From: RGIG5612 sp045601405
GTDB taxonomy: Bacteria; Bacillota; Clostridia; Lachnospirales; Lachnospiraceae
NCBI GenBank assembly: GCA_045601405.1
Contig: JAZRZO010000072.1
Span: 1-15,193, forward strand
Length of the DNA: 15,193 nt
Direction: 5' to 3'
Part shown: positions 1 through 7,113 of the stretch, piece after piece
How positions within the stretch are numbered: position 1 is the stretch's first letter
How the letters are laid out: each line of letters starts with the position of its first letter
Notes under the pieces: model-generated
The model's database searches: none
What the model saw: only the letters and a program-made list of their open reading frames with translations
Told to the model about the DNA's origin: nothing
Made by a program: the position numbers and the translations under genes

Positions 1-141
1 AATGCAATAATAGCATATCCTGGACTAAAGGGCTGTATTATTCACAGCGATAGAGGAACACAGTATACCAGCGAACTCTATCGTAAGGAACTTAATAAAC
101 ATAAAATCGTTCAAAGCATGAAAAGCGATGGTGGCAGATGC
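1..141 (+). mobile_element. IS3-family transposase remnant (rve integrase core, truncated)
   Basis: Frame 1 reads from the window edge and contains the IS3/IS150-type integrase core signature HSDRGTQYTSELY followed by KSDGGRC. In intact IS3 transposases this stretch carries the second catalytic Asp (HSDRG) and continues into an N-A-R-C-E-S-type segment with the catalytic Glu. Here the similarity stops right after GGRC, near position 140, and the frame runs on as unrelated residues to a TGA at 265-267. The 5' part lies outside the window. This is a dead 3'-truncated remnant, with the junction just before the promoter of the next gene. No terminal inverted repeat or target duplication could be identified. 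Confidence 0.8.
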
Positions 142-150
142 CAACCATTA

Positions 151-178
151 TTGACAATATCAGAACAGTGCATATTAT
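151..178 (+). promoter_or_regulatory. Candidate sigma-A promoter upstream of the phosphopantetheinyl transferase gene
   Basis: TTGACA at 151-156, a 16-bp spacer and TATTAT at 173-178. It lies immediately after the transposase remnant, so it could be promoter DNA native to this locus or one that arose at the junction. The leader to the ATG at 301 would be about 115 nt. Confidence 0.45.
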
Positions 179-227
179 GTTCTCGTCAGGGGATGTTGTG
201 TGCTTCAACATATATAAATAAAATCCG

Positions 228-254
228 TTGCTTTCCTGTAATATCGTGTATAAT
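228..254 (+). promoter_or_regulatory. Alternative promoter closer to the phosphopantetheinyl transferase gene
   Basis: A perfect TATAAT at 249-254 is preceded by TTGCTT at 228-233 with a short 15-bp spacer. Transcription would start near 261 and give a 40-nt leader. It competes with the 151-178 candidate; the sequence alone does not decide between them. Confidence 0.4.
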
Positions 255-300
255 AAATTACCAATGAAACGGAAAGACGGGCAGTACAGTCAGAAAAATT

Positions 301-1005
301 ATGGTAAGAGCATATCTCATAAACAGAAGGGAACTCGGAAAAATAAGCTATGATGATAGCTTTTTTTCTGAAGGACGTCTGAAGAAGATCGATAACCTCA
401 AGCATGAAGACGACAAACAGCTCTCCGCCTGTGTAGAGCTGCTTTTGATACACGCGCTTAAAGAGCTGGATGCGGACGTGAAGCTTCCTCTTGAAATAGA
501 GGAGGAAGAGTCGGAAAAGCTTACGCTTAAAACAAGTGTCGCCGGGTTCGATCAGATATATTTCAATCTCTCTCACGCGAAAGACTACGCGCTCTGCGCC
601 ATAAGCGACAAGCCGGTCGGAGCGGACATTGAATATGTCAAAACAAAAGAAGTTGCTCATGCGGACAGGATACTGCATCCGGAAGAGCTTTTACTGTCAG
701 GCTTTGTCTCCAATCAGGAGGAAAAGAAGAAGTATTTTTACGAATGCTGGGTAAGCAAGGAAAGCTATCTTAAAAACCTTGGTCTGGGGCTTTCCGTGCG
801 GCCGGCAAGCTTTAAGGTGGAGGAGGACAAGCTGGTGACGGAGGAGTCCTCGCTCTTAAAACGATATGTGCATGTTTATAAGGCTGATGAGGTTGAGGGC
901 GCAGACTGGAAGTTTGACGCAAGCTACCGCATGGCTCTGTGCACTATGAAAAAAGATCCCGATACAAAGATACGGATACTGACGGCGGGAACCCTTAATA
1001 TATAA
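301..1005 (+). CDS. 4'-phosphopantetheinyl transferase, Sfp/AcpT superfamily
   Basis: Predicted to move the phosphopantetheine arm of coenzyme A onto the conserved serine of carrier proteins in the cytoplasm. The 234 residues match the two-lobed Sfp type. The central motif FNLSHAKDYALCAI (residues 88-101) is the substrate-binding His region. VGADIEYV (106-113) supplies the Mg-binding Asp109 and Glu111. WVSKESYLKNLGLGL (150-164) is the family's W-x-x-K-E-x3-K signature, with Lys153, Glu154 and Lys158. The ATG at 301 has no clear Shine-Dalgarno sequence (AGTCAGAAAAATT precedes it), but there is no better start nearby and an in-frame stop lies at 265. It converges with the carboxypeptidase gene, with only 5 bp between the stops. 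No carrier-protein or polyketide gene lies in the window, so the target (primary fatty-acid ACP or a secondary pathway) cannot be told. Confidence 0.9.
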   Translation: MVRAYLINRRELGKISYDDSFFSEGRLKKIDNLKHEDDKQLSACVELLLIHALKELDADVKLPLEIEEEESEKLTLKTSVAGFDQIYFNLSHAKDYALCAISDKPVGADIEYVKTKEVAHADRILHPEELLLSGFVSNQEEKKKYFYECWVSKESYLKNLGLGLSVRPASFKVEEDKLVTEESSLLKRYVHVYKADEVEGADWKFDASYRMALCTMKKDPDTKIRILTAGTLNI

Positions 1006-1010
1006 GTATT

Positions 1011-2396
1011 CTAACGACGTCTGCGGCCTGCGCTCCGTGCGGCGGCCGCTCTTTTTGTCAGGAATATCGAAAAGACAATGACCAGAACTATGATACAGAA
1101 AAGCGCAACGGTCCAGCCGTTGATATAATAAACCTTGATGAAATCAGGCGTGGCAGAGGTCTGTTTTTTTGTGAGATAGATCCTGGCGGAGCCGAGGTCG
1201 CGGCCGCCATATGAATATGTGATAGTACCGAACAGTTCTCCCGAGGTGATGGATGTATCTTCGGCAGTAGCCGCGTCGTTATCGGCGGAAGTATCAGCAG
1301 TTTCGTCAGAGGATGTTGATGTTTCCGCGTCGGGCATTTCGTCCGCATAGACAAGTCTTGCGGTAAGGTCGCTGAACGGAATGTTGCGGAGAGTAAGGAT
1401 TTCCGCGCCCGGGTCAAGCATCGCGCCGCCGCTATAGGCAGTGCCGGAGAAGCGCCGTTCCTCAAGGGAGACATTTCTTAATGCGAAATTATTAAAGTCG
1501 TAATCTATGAGAGTGGCAGCCTCCTGAAAAATCCCGTTATACTCGCCCTTGAACTGTGCGGTGACAACAGAAATATCATCGCGCTGGGCATATGTCACGA
1601 GGCATCTTCCGGATTCGTTCAGATATCCGGTTTTTCCGCCTATAACAAACGGATTATAGTATGATGACTCCGGGTCGATCAGCAGGTCGCGATTTTTAAA
1701 CTCACGGGGTTCGTAAGTCATGTTAGTGGGAGCTGTCGTATATACAGGGGTGGATATTATCTGAATGTAGGTTGAGTTTTTATAGGCCTCAAGCGCTATC
1801 AACGCCATATCATGGGCGGTGGTATAGTGATCTTCCGCAAAGAGTCCGTGAGGATTGGAGAAATGAGAACCCGTGCATCCGATCGCGTAGGCCCGCGCAT
1901 TCATCATATCAACAAATGCGGGTACTGACCCTGCTATGTGCTCTGCCAGCGCAACTGCGCAGTCGTTTCCCGATTCAAGCATCAGCCCGTAGATAACATC
2001 CTTTGCAGACATCTGCTCGCCGGGGATGGCATCAATGGTAACTGCTCCCTCCTCAAGGTTAAGCGCGTTTTCGGAAAATGTAACCATCTCATCCATAGTT
2101 ATATTTTCGAGTGCGATCAGGCAGGTGAGTATTTTTGTGGTACTGGCGGGATAGCGCATCGCATCGGCATCCTTTTCATAAAGAACCGTGCCTGTACTGA
2201 TCTCTATGGAATAAACTGACTCCGAGGCAGTGTCGGGCGGCGCAGGCCAGAATTCATCGGCAAAAACAGTAGAGCCGGTGGTGGCCAAAAATATAAAAGC
2301 CATAAATATGGGTGTGATAAGCTTCAGGATTTTTGTCATAGGGGTATTATACAGATGGAAGTGTCTGTTTGTAAACGTCTGACATTGTTTTTTCAC
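1011..2396 (-). CDS. dacF: D-alanyl-D-alanine carboxypeptidase (DacF/PBP5-like, peptidase S11)
   Basis: A serine DD-peptidase that trims the terminal D-Ala from peptidoglycan pentapeptides outside the membrane. All three active-site motifs are present: STTK (residues 85-88, nucleophile Ser85), SGN (142-144) and KTG (255-257). A hydrophobic signal segment (about 23-46, ending VFA before DEF) precedes the catalytic domain. After the usual C-terminal beta domain comes an acidic Ser/Thr/Asp-rich stretch (about 355-386), then a transmembrane helix (about 428-447) and an Arg-rich cytoplasmic tail, so anchoring is by a true helix rather than only an amphipathic tail. The listed start is a GTG with AGGAAGG just upstream. 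The ATG 19 codons in (2337-2339) would give a more ordinary signal peptide but has no Shine-Dalgarno sequence. The family assignment is firm; the symbol is by similarity. Confidence 0.92.
   Translation of the reverse strand: MKKQCQTFTNRHFHLYNTPMTKILKLITPIFMAFIFLATTGSTVFADEFWPAPPDTASESVYSIEISTGTVLYEKDADAMRYPASTTKILTCLIALENITMDEMVTFSENALNLEEGAVTIDAIPGEQMSAKDVIYGLMLESGNDCAVALAEHIAGSVPAFVDMMNARAYAIGCTGSHFSNPHGLFAEDHYTTAHDMALIALEAYKNSTYIQIISTPVYTTAPTNMTYEPREFKNRDLLIDPESSYYNPFVIGGKTGYLNESGRCLVTYAQRDDISVVTAQFKGEYNGIFQEAATLIDYDFNNFALRNVSLEERRFSGTAYSGGAMLDPGAEILTLRNIPFSDLTARLVYADEMPDAETSTSSDETADTSADNDAATAEDTSITSGELFGTITYSYGGRDLGSARIYLTKKQTSATPDFIKVYYINGWTVALFCIIVLVIVFSIFLTKRAAAARSAGRRRR
2346..2375 (-). 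promoter_or_regulatory. Promoter-like sequence inside the 5' end of the carboxypeptidase gene
   Basis: On the minus strand TTTACA (2370-2375), an 18-bp spacer and TATAAT (2346-2351). Transcription would start at about the internal ATG (2337-2339) and give an almost leaderless message. It may be fortuitous, or it may mean that the GTG start is wrong. Confidence 0.3.
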
Positions 2397-2413
2397 AGAC
2401 CTTCCTATATAAT
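2385..2413 (+). promoter_or_regulatory. Sigma-A promoter of trmB
   Basis: TTGTTT (2385-2390), a 17-bp spacer and a perfect TATAAT (2408-2413), giving a leader of about 30 nt before the GTG start of trmB. It overlaps the 5' end of the divergent carboxypeptidase gene. Confidence 0.65.
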
Positions 2414-2450
2414 CAGACGGCGTGACAGGAAAGGGAAGAGGCGTAAGTAA

Positions 2451-3101
2451 GTGTCAAGATTAAGGAACATCCCCGGCAGCAGGGAAAAGATAGCTGCGAG
2501 CCAATATGTGATACCGGAAAACAGCTCTGTGAAGGGAAAATGGAGCGGGATTTTCGGAAATGATCATCCGATATGCATAGAGATAGGCATGGGTAAGGGG
2601 ACTTTTTTAATGCGCATGGCACGGGCTTTTCCCGACACCAATTTTGTCGGAATAGAAAAGTATTCCAGTGTTCTTCTGCGTGCCGTTCAGAAGCAGGAGG
2701 AAGAGGAGCTTCCAAATGTAAAGTTCATAAGGATGGAGGCGGAGTACATAGAGGATTATTTCGTGCCCGACGAAGCGGACCGGATATATCTTAACTTCTC
2801 CGATCCCTGGCCAAAGGATAAGCATGAGAAAAGGCGGCTGACCTGCGCCGGCTTTTTAGCGAGGTATACGAACATTCTGCCGGCAGGCGGAGAGGTGGAG
2901 TTTAAGACTGATAATGAGGTATTGTTTGATTTTTCGGTCGATGCAGCCCGTGAAGCCGGCTGGGAGATTTGTGCCTTAAGTCGTGATCTTCATAATGATG
3001 AAGAGCTTTGCCGCGGAAATATAATGACGGAGTATGAGGAAAAATTTGCCGCGCTCGGCAAGAGGATATATAAGATGATCATCCGCCGTCCGACTGGATA
3101 A
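2451..3101 (+). CDS. trmB: tRNA (guanine-N7-)-methyltransferase
   Basis: Uses S-adenosylmethionine to make m7G46 in the variable loop of tRNAs. The 216 residues match the usual TrmB length. The SAM-binding motif EIGMGKGTF (residues 44-52) carries the family's G-x-G-K-G. FVGIEKYSSVLLRA follows as the motif with the ribose-binding acidic residue. NFSDPWPKDKHEKRRL (about 115-130) is the TrmB signature, with the catalytic Asp of the S-D-P-W-P-K block, and the downstream FKTDNE matches the tRNA/guanine-binding T-D-N motif. The start is a GTG preceded by GGAAGAGG about nine bases upstream. It stands alone, divergent from dacF, and is followed after 100 bp by the tRNA-Lys gene. That neighbourhood is suggestive, but the tRNA has its own promoter. 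Confidence 0.96.
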   Translation: MSRLRNIPGSREKIAASQYVIPENSSVKGKWSGIFGNDHPICIEIGMGKGTFLMRMARAFPDTNFVGIEKYSSVLLRAVQKQEEEELPNVKFIRMEAEYIEDYFVPDEADRIYLNFSDPWPKDKHEKRRLTCAGFLARYTNILPAGGEVEFKTDNEVLFDFSVDAAREAGWEICALSRDLHNDEELCRGNIMTEYEEKFAALGKRIYKMIIRRPTG

Positions 3102-3139
3102 TGACGATTCAACCATCCCCCTGTGGATACATATTTTTG

Positions 3140-3168
3140 TTGATTTTTAGCATAGATTAACGTATAAT
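3140..3168 (+). promoter_or_regulatory. Promoter of the tRNA-Lys gene
   Basis: TTGATT (3140-3145), a 17-bp spacer and a perfect TATAAT (3163-3168). Transcription would start near 3175, leaving a short 5' leader for RNase P to remove. Confidence 0.75.
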
Positions 3169-3201
3169 CACACTTGCGTCATTTAAGACAGGCATAAGCA
3201 A

Positions 3202-3274
3202 GCGCCTCTAGCTCATTTGGTAGAGCACCTGACTCTTAATCAGGGTGTGCAGGGTTCGAGCCCCTGGAGGCGCA
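3202..3274 (+). tRNA. tRNA-Lys (anticodon CTT)
   Basis: A complete cloverleaf of 73 nt. The acceptor stem GCGCCTC (3202-3208) pairs with GAGGCGC (3267-3273), followed by discriminator A3274. The D arm is GCTC/GAGC. The anticodon stem CCTGA/TCAGG encloses the loop CTCTTAA, giving anticodon CTT (3235-3237), which reads AAG lysine codons. The T arm CAGGG-TTCGAGC-CCCTG is perfect. The 3' CCA is not encoded, because ACG follows the acceptor stem. The transcript ends in the GAAA-loop terminator directly downstream. Confidence 0.97.
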
Positions 3275-3276
3275 CG

Positions 3277-3307
3277 AAAAAATAACTGCGAAAGCAGTTA
3301 TTTTTTT
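3277..3307 (+). terminator. Rho-independent terminator of tRNA-Lys (first copy)
   Basis: A perfect 13-bp stem AAAAAATAACTGC / GCAGTTATTTTTT closed by a GAAA tetraloop and ending in a T tract. The A and T tracts on both sides make it able to work in both directions. The same sequence recurs at 3455-3485, exactly 178 bp further on. Confidence 0.9.
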
Positions 3308-3328
3308 ATGCGCCGAAAGGGGCGAGAG

Positions 3329-3452
3329 GAGCCCCTGGGGCAAAAGCCCCGAAGCGCGCCCGGTGGGCGATGCAGCGAGGGGTTTTTGTGACATCGTCCG
3401 AAGAGTCCGCCCGGCAGGGAGGACGATTCGATGACGATGGAAGGGCCTCGCA
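3329..3452 (+). repeat. Structured dispersed repeat, copy 1 (124 bp)
   Basis: This 124-bp segment recurs at 5089-5212 in the same orientation with 4 substitutions and no indels. It is GC-rich and rich in inverted repeats. CAAAAGCCCC (3341-3350) faces GGGGTTTTTG (3379-3388), a 10-bp stem with one G-U pair. Inside lies CGCCC-GGT-GGGCG. Next, ATCGTCC (3393-3399) faces GGACGAT (3421-3427). It ends in CCTCGCA, directly followed by the second terminator copy. No coding content is convincing. It could be a small structured RNA, a REP-like extragenic element or a recombination substrate; I do not recognise the family. Confidence 0.85.
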
Positions 3453-3454
3453 CG

Positions 3455-3485
3455 AAAAAATAACTGCGAAAGCAGTTATTTTTTT
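3455..3485 (+). terminator. Second, duplicated copy of the tRNA-Lys terminator
   Basis: Identical 13-bp stem with GAAA loop and T tract. It is part of a 66-bp duplication (3271-3336 against 3449-3514, one substitution) that begins within the last four bases of the tRNA (CGCA) and ends after the GGGGC...GCCCC hairpin. Together with the 124-bp repeat between the copies it forms a 178-bp period. It may terminate transcription of the repeat itself. Confidence 0.85.
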
Positions 3486-3611
3486 ATGCGCCGAAAGGGG
3501 CGAGAAGAGCCCCTTTGATAACGCTGTCCGTTTCATCCGAGAAAATCGAATAGACATAAGCAGAAGTTAGGTGATAAAACATATCCTTGCCCACAAAATT
3601 TTAGGTAGCAG

Positions 3612-3641
3612 TTGCAGAAATGATGTTGTCTATTGTATTAT
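3612..3641 (+). promoter_or_regulatory. Promoter of the DUF4143 ATPase gene
   Basis: TTGCAG (3612-3617), an 18-bp spacer and TATTAT (3636-3641), leaving a leader of about 40 nt before the GTG start. The leader contains the perfect 12-bp palindrome TGGGCATGCCCA (3657-3668), which could be an operator or a small hairpin. Confidence 0.5.
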
Positions 3642-3684
3642 ATAGCTGAAAAACAGTGGGCATGCCCATAGAAAATGAGGTAAT

Positions 3685-4989
3685 GTGGTGATTTCGCGTG
3701 ATAAATATCTGAACCAACTAGTCAATAGAATGAACAATGGGAAGATCAAGATTGTGACCGGTATCCGAAGATGCGGGAAATCCGTGTTGGTGAACGAGAT
3801 TTTTTATGATTATTTGATTTCTCGGGGTATCGCAGATGATCATATCATCCGTCTCTCATTAGAGGACAATACCAACGCAAAGTACCGGAATCCAATTCGG
3901 CTGGACGAATACATCCGGTCACTTATAAGGGATTCGAAAGATTACTATATTCTTCTTGATGAAATACAGAATGTGGTTTCGATAAAGAACCCGTGGATCG
4001 ATGATGCAGATGTGGACGACAGGATTGGCTTTCCGGATGTGCTGATGGGACTGATGAAGATTCGGAATATTGACCTTTATGTGACCGGCAGCAACTCCAA
4101 AATGCTGTCAACCGATGTTGTGACACAGTTTCGTGACAGGGGAGACGAGATACATCTGAATCCATTGTCTTTTAAAGAATTTTATGACGATTATAGCGGA
4201 GACAAAGAAGATGCCTGGAGAGATTACTACACATACGGCGGGCTTCCCAGAGTATTAGAATTTGAGTCGCACAAGGAAAAGGCGAATTACTTAAATAACC
4301 TGTTTCACAGCACATACCTTAAGGATGTCATGGAAAGACATGACATCAGAAATGATGAAGAAGTGCTGGATGAGCTGCTGAGCATTCTGGCATCTGGCAT
4401 AGGTTCACTGAGTAATCCTTCAAGGCTTTCTAATACATTTAAATCTGAGAAACATAAGAGTATTTCTTCAGAGGCTATCAAAACGTATCTGACCTATTTT
4501 GAGGAAGCCTATCTCATAAGTGAAGCGAAAAGATACGATGTTAAGGGAAAGAAGTATATCGAAACACCGCTGAAATACTTTTTCGCAGATATGGGGCTAA
4601 GGAATTCCTGGCTGAATTTCAGGCAGCTTGAAGAGAACCATATCATGGAAAACATTATCTATAACGAACTGGTTATGCGAGGATATTCTGTTGATGTCGG
4701 AGTTGTAGAGTATCAGTACAGAGATAGTGAAAAGAAAAAAACAAAGGTCCAGCTGGAGGTGGATTTTATCGCCAGAAATGCCGGAGATACATTTTACATT
4801 CAATCCGCTATGAATGTTGATACAGATGAAAAACGCGCTCAGGAGATCAATTCTCTGAAACGCATCAACGACTCATTTAAGAAGATCGTGATCGTCAGGG
4901 ATCATATCATGCCTTACAAAGATGACAAAGGCATCTTGTTTATTGGAATCAAAGACTTTCTTCTTGTGGAAGACTCTTTGCAGAGATAA
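3685..4989 (+). CDS. AAA ATPase with C-terminal DUF4143 (ATP-binding protein)
   Basis: A 434-residue protein of the AAA_14/DUF4143 family, which is common and often present in several divergent copies in gut anaerobes; its job is not established. The N-terminal ATPase domain has Walker A GIRRCGKS (residues 26-33), Walker B YYILLDEIQ (87-95), a sensor-1-like TGSNS (134-138) and the family block LNPLSFKEF (158-166). The C-terminal DUF4143 half ends with LEVDFIARN (357-365) and FYIQ (370-373), an E-V-D...Q arrangement like the PD-(D/E)XK nuclease fold; whether it cuts nucleic acid is unproven. The start is GTG 3685 or the next GTG at 3688; GAGG at 3677-3680 favours the second slightly. The gene is intact, is transcribed alone and lies between two direct copies of a 124-bp repeat beside tRNA-Lys, which suggests acquisition as a cassette. 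Confidence 0.88.
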   Translation: MVISRDKYLNQLVNRMNNGKIKIVTGIRRCGKSVLVNEIFYDYLISRGIADDHIIRLSLEDNTNAKYRNPIRLDEYIRSLIRDSKDYYILLDEIQNVVSIKNPWIDDADVDDRIGFPDVLMGLMKIRNIDLYVTGSNSKMLSTDVVTQFRDRGDEIHLNPLSFKEFYDDYSGDKEDAWRDYYTYGGLPRVLEFESHKEKANYLNNLFHSTYLKDVMERHDIRNDEEVLDELLSILASGIGSLSNPSRLSNTFKSEKHKSISSEAIKTYLTYFEEAYLISEAKRYDVKGKKYIETPLKYFFADMGLRNSWLNFRQLEENHIMENIIYNELVMRGYSVDVGVVEYQYRDSEKKKTKVQLEVDFIARNAGDTFYIQSAMNVDTDEKRAQEINSLKRINDSFKKIVIVRDHIMPYKDDKGILFIGIKDFLLVEDSLQR

Positions 4990-5088
4990 TCGTGTGATTA
5001 GATTTTGCCCAAAACTGATTAGATTTTTTTAGCACGAAGTCCGTGAACCGCCCTCCTTTCAAGGTTTTTCCAGGGTGACCTTACTTTC

Positions 5089-5212
5089 GAGCCCATGGGA
5101 CAAAAGCCCCGAAGCGCGCCCGGTGGGCGATGCAGCGAGGGGCTTTTGTGACATCGTCCGAAGAGTCCGACCGGCAGGGAGGACGATTCGATGACGATGG
5201 AAGGGCCTCGCA
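5089..5212 (+). repeat. Structured dispersed repeat, copy 2 (124 bp)
   Basis: Second copy of the 3329-3452 element, offset by exactly 1760 bp with 4 substitutions. The main stem is perfect here: CAAAAGCCCC (5101-5110) with GGGGCTTTTG (5139-5148). The single change in this stem between copies turns a G-C pair into a G-U pair, so pairing is kept at the RNA level. The ATCGTCC/GGACGAT stem is unchanged. The terminator that follows copy 1 is absent: after CCTCGCA comes an A-rich run. The stretch 4990-5088 before it holds only a 12-bp direct repeat, TGATTAGATTTT, at 4995-5006 and 5016-5027. Confidence 0.85.
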
Positions 5213-5623
5213 TAAAAAAGTCAAATATCATATAAGGCATTTATATTTACAGAATGTTAGGAGGTTCTCATTTATTAACAAGTATAATACAAAGTAATTA
5301 CCTGAAAAGAATTCGCTGCATCTTGAAACAGTTTTTCTATATCTCTTTTAATACATATCCACCTCACCTTTCGCGGGTAAAACGTACCATTGTTCGGTCT
5401 GCCAGTGCGAACATAGGAATCAACAGATTATTTCAGAAAAAAACATGTCTCCATTGCAGTGCAAACAAGCGAGAAAAAAACTGTGATATAATACCTGTAT
5501 ATTTGTTAAAAATCGGGATTGGGGAAGTGATCCCCAATAAGGCAAAAGCTTTTGAGGCGGATTTATATTGGGGAAATCCGGACACAGAAGTGTAACTTGC
5601 TTTTCGCAAGGAGATATGCATAT
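5213..5623 (+). other. Intergenic stretch with an extended -10 promoter and leader hairpin
   Basis: No convincing gene. An open frame at 5254-5595 has no recognisable similarity and no good start; its last part (ending AFEADLYWGNPDTEV) may be a worn gene remnant. TGATATAAT at 5484-5492 is a perfect extended -10 element without a clear -35. A transcript starting near 5499 would have a leader of about 125 nt containing the hairpin TTGGGGA-AGTGA-TCCCCAA (5519-5537) and the palindrome CAAAAGCTTTTG (5543-5554). An AAGGAG (5608-5613) then precedes the ATG at 5624. These are probably the promoter and leader of the now broken DUF2075 gene. Confidence 0.45.
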
Positions 5624-7103
5624 ATGAAAGCCGGCCCAAGATGCCTATACGACAACAGCATAAAGTCTTTTCTGGTTGCAGAAAAAAGTACAATTAAGGT
5701 ATTATTTTCTGTCTTGAGTTTAAGGTTGGTGAATCAATCATATTGGAAAGAGATGTGGATCAGGTTTTGGACTATGCACTGGACCATAAGCCCGTACTCT
5801 CCTACACCCACGATCATTGAGGCCGCCAAAACACTTTATGAAAATCATTCAGTAGAAAACATAACCAGGCATGAAGCAGATAAGGTGTCTACAGATAAAA
5901 CTATTTCCTGCATTTTGGATATAATACAAAAAAGCAAACGGGATGGAGAAAAAAGCATTTGTTTTGTGACAGGCGTACCTGGTGCAGGGAAAACACTTGT
6001 GGGCTTAGATGTAGCAGTAAAGCAAACCTATCAGGGATCAGATCATCCGGTTGAGGATGAAGGTGCAGTATACTTGTCCGGGAATGGACCTCTTGTAGCC
6101 GTATTAAATGAGGCGCTTGCAAAAGATAATTATGCCAAGTGCAAAAGTAGAGGTGAGAAGAAAAAACTTTCAGATTCCAGGCGTGAAGTTGGAAAATTCA
6201 TTCAGATCATACACCGCTATAGGGATAATATGTTGGCTAAGATCAAAAACCCTGTGGAAAATGATGTTCTTGAAATCGATCCGCTGAAAGCAGTCCGGAA
6301 TAAAGAGGCCGGATATGGAGAAGTTGAGCATGTGGCTATATTTGATGAGGCGCAGCGTTCATGGACACATGATCGATTGGCAGCTTATCTGAAAAGAGGC
6401 GGAATATACGGAAATAAGCTGAAGGTCCCTAATTTTCCATTATCCGAGGCTTCTTTTTTGATCTGGTCATTAGATCAGCGTAAAGATTGGGCAACTATAG
6501 TCTGTCTTGTTGGAGGTGGTCAGGAGGTCAATACCGGAGAAGCCGGAATAGCTGAATGGATAAGGTCTTTAAACGAAAAATTTACTCATTGGAAAATATA
6601 TATTTCACCACATTTGACTGACCCCGAATATGCCGAGGGAATGGTCAGTGAGCTCCTTGCCGATAACACAAATGTGAATTATGTTAACGAATTACATTTA
6701 AGCGTATCTTTGCGATCATATAGAGCAGAAAAACTCTCTGCGTTTGTACAAGCGCTATTGAACATTGATATTGAAAAAGCAGCCTCCTTATACAAAGAGA
6801 TAGAGGCTAAATATCCCATTGTTATAACCAGAGACATAGAAAAAGCGAAAAAATGGATACATGAAAAAGCAAGAGGAAATGAAAGAACCGGTATTTTGAT
6901 CACCAAAGAATCAGCGAGATACAAACCGCTTGGAGTGCATGTGTTGCAGTCAGGTGATGAAAATGCCGTGCATTGGTTTTTAGAAGATAAAACGGACACC
7001 AGATCATCAAATTATCTGGAGGATGCGGCAACAGAGATACAGGTTCAAGGGTTGGAGCTGGATTACGCTTGTCTATTATGGGATGCCGATATGCGAAAAG
7101 GGA
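5624..7103 (+). pseudogene. DUF2075 ATPase/helicase-like pseudogene with internal frame changes and lost 3' end
   Basis: DUF2075 proteins are P-loop NTPases related to superfamily-1 helicases and Schlafen-type proteins. Most of the core is readable in one frame: Walker A GVPGAGKT (5972-5995), Walker B VAIFDEAQR (6332-6358), then SLRSYRAEKLSAFV and the late motif TEIQVQGLELDYACLLWDAD. The N-terminal domain is broken. CLYDNSIKSFLVAEKSTI is followed directly by a segment in another frame (5710-5784) reading EFKVGES...DQVLDYALD, which is the family's nuclease-like region. The first frame then resumes with YSPTPTIIEAAKTLY. Two stretches of the usual domain are missing at these frame switches. The C-terminal end after WDADMRKG is also missing, replaced by a tfoX remnant. 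It has its own AAGGAG ribosome site before the ATG at 5624. The open frame through the ATPase core could still be translated, but a working protein is unlikely. Confidence 0.8.
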
Positions 7104-7113
7104 TGAATAGGCG

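Noticed and set aside
1772..2219. Plus-strand open frames opposite the carboxypeptidase gene
   Set aside because: They overlap the coding sequence that carries the active-site motifs and show no family features.
3271..3514. CRISPR-like array suggested by regularly repeated hairpins after tRNA-Lys
   Set aside because: There are only two repeat units of 178-bp period, the unit is a terminator plus a dispersed element, and no set of unique spacers exists.
3306..3570. Open frames on both strands across the first structured repeat
   Set aside because: They arise from the GC-rich inverted-repeat DNA and end at different places around the two copies, so they are not conserved as coding sequence.
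5254..5595. Open frame of 113 codons between the second repeat and the DUF2075 pseudogene
   Set aside because: Its composition and start look random, no domain is recognisable, and the extended -10 promoter lies inside it. At most its 3' end is a worn gene remnant.
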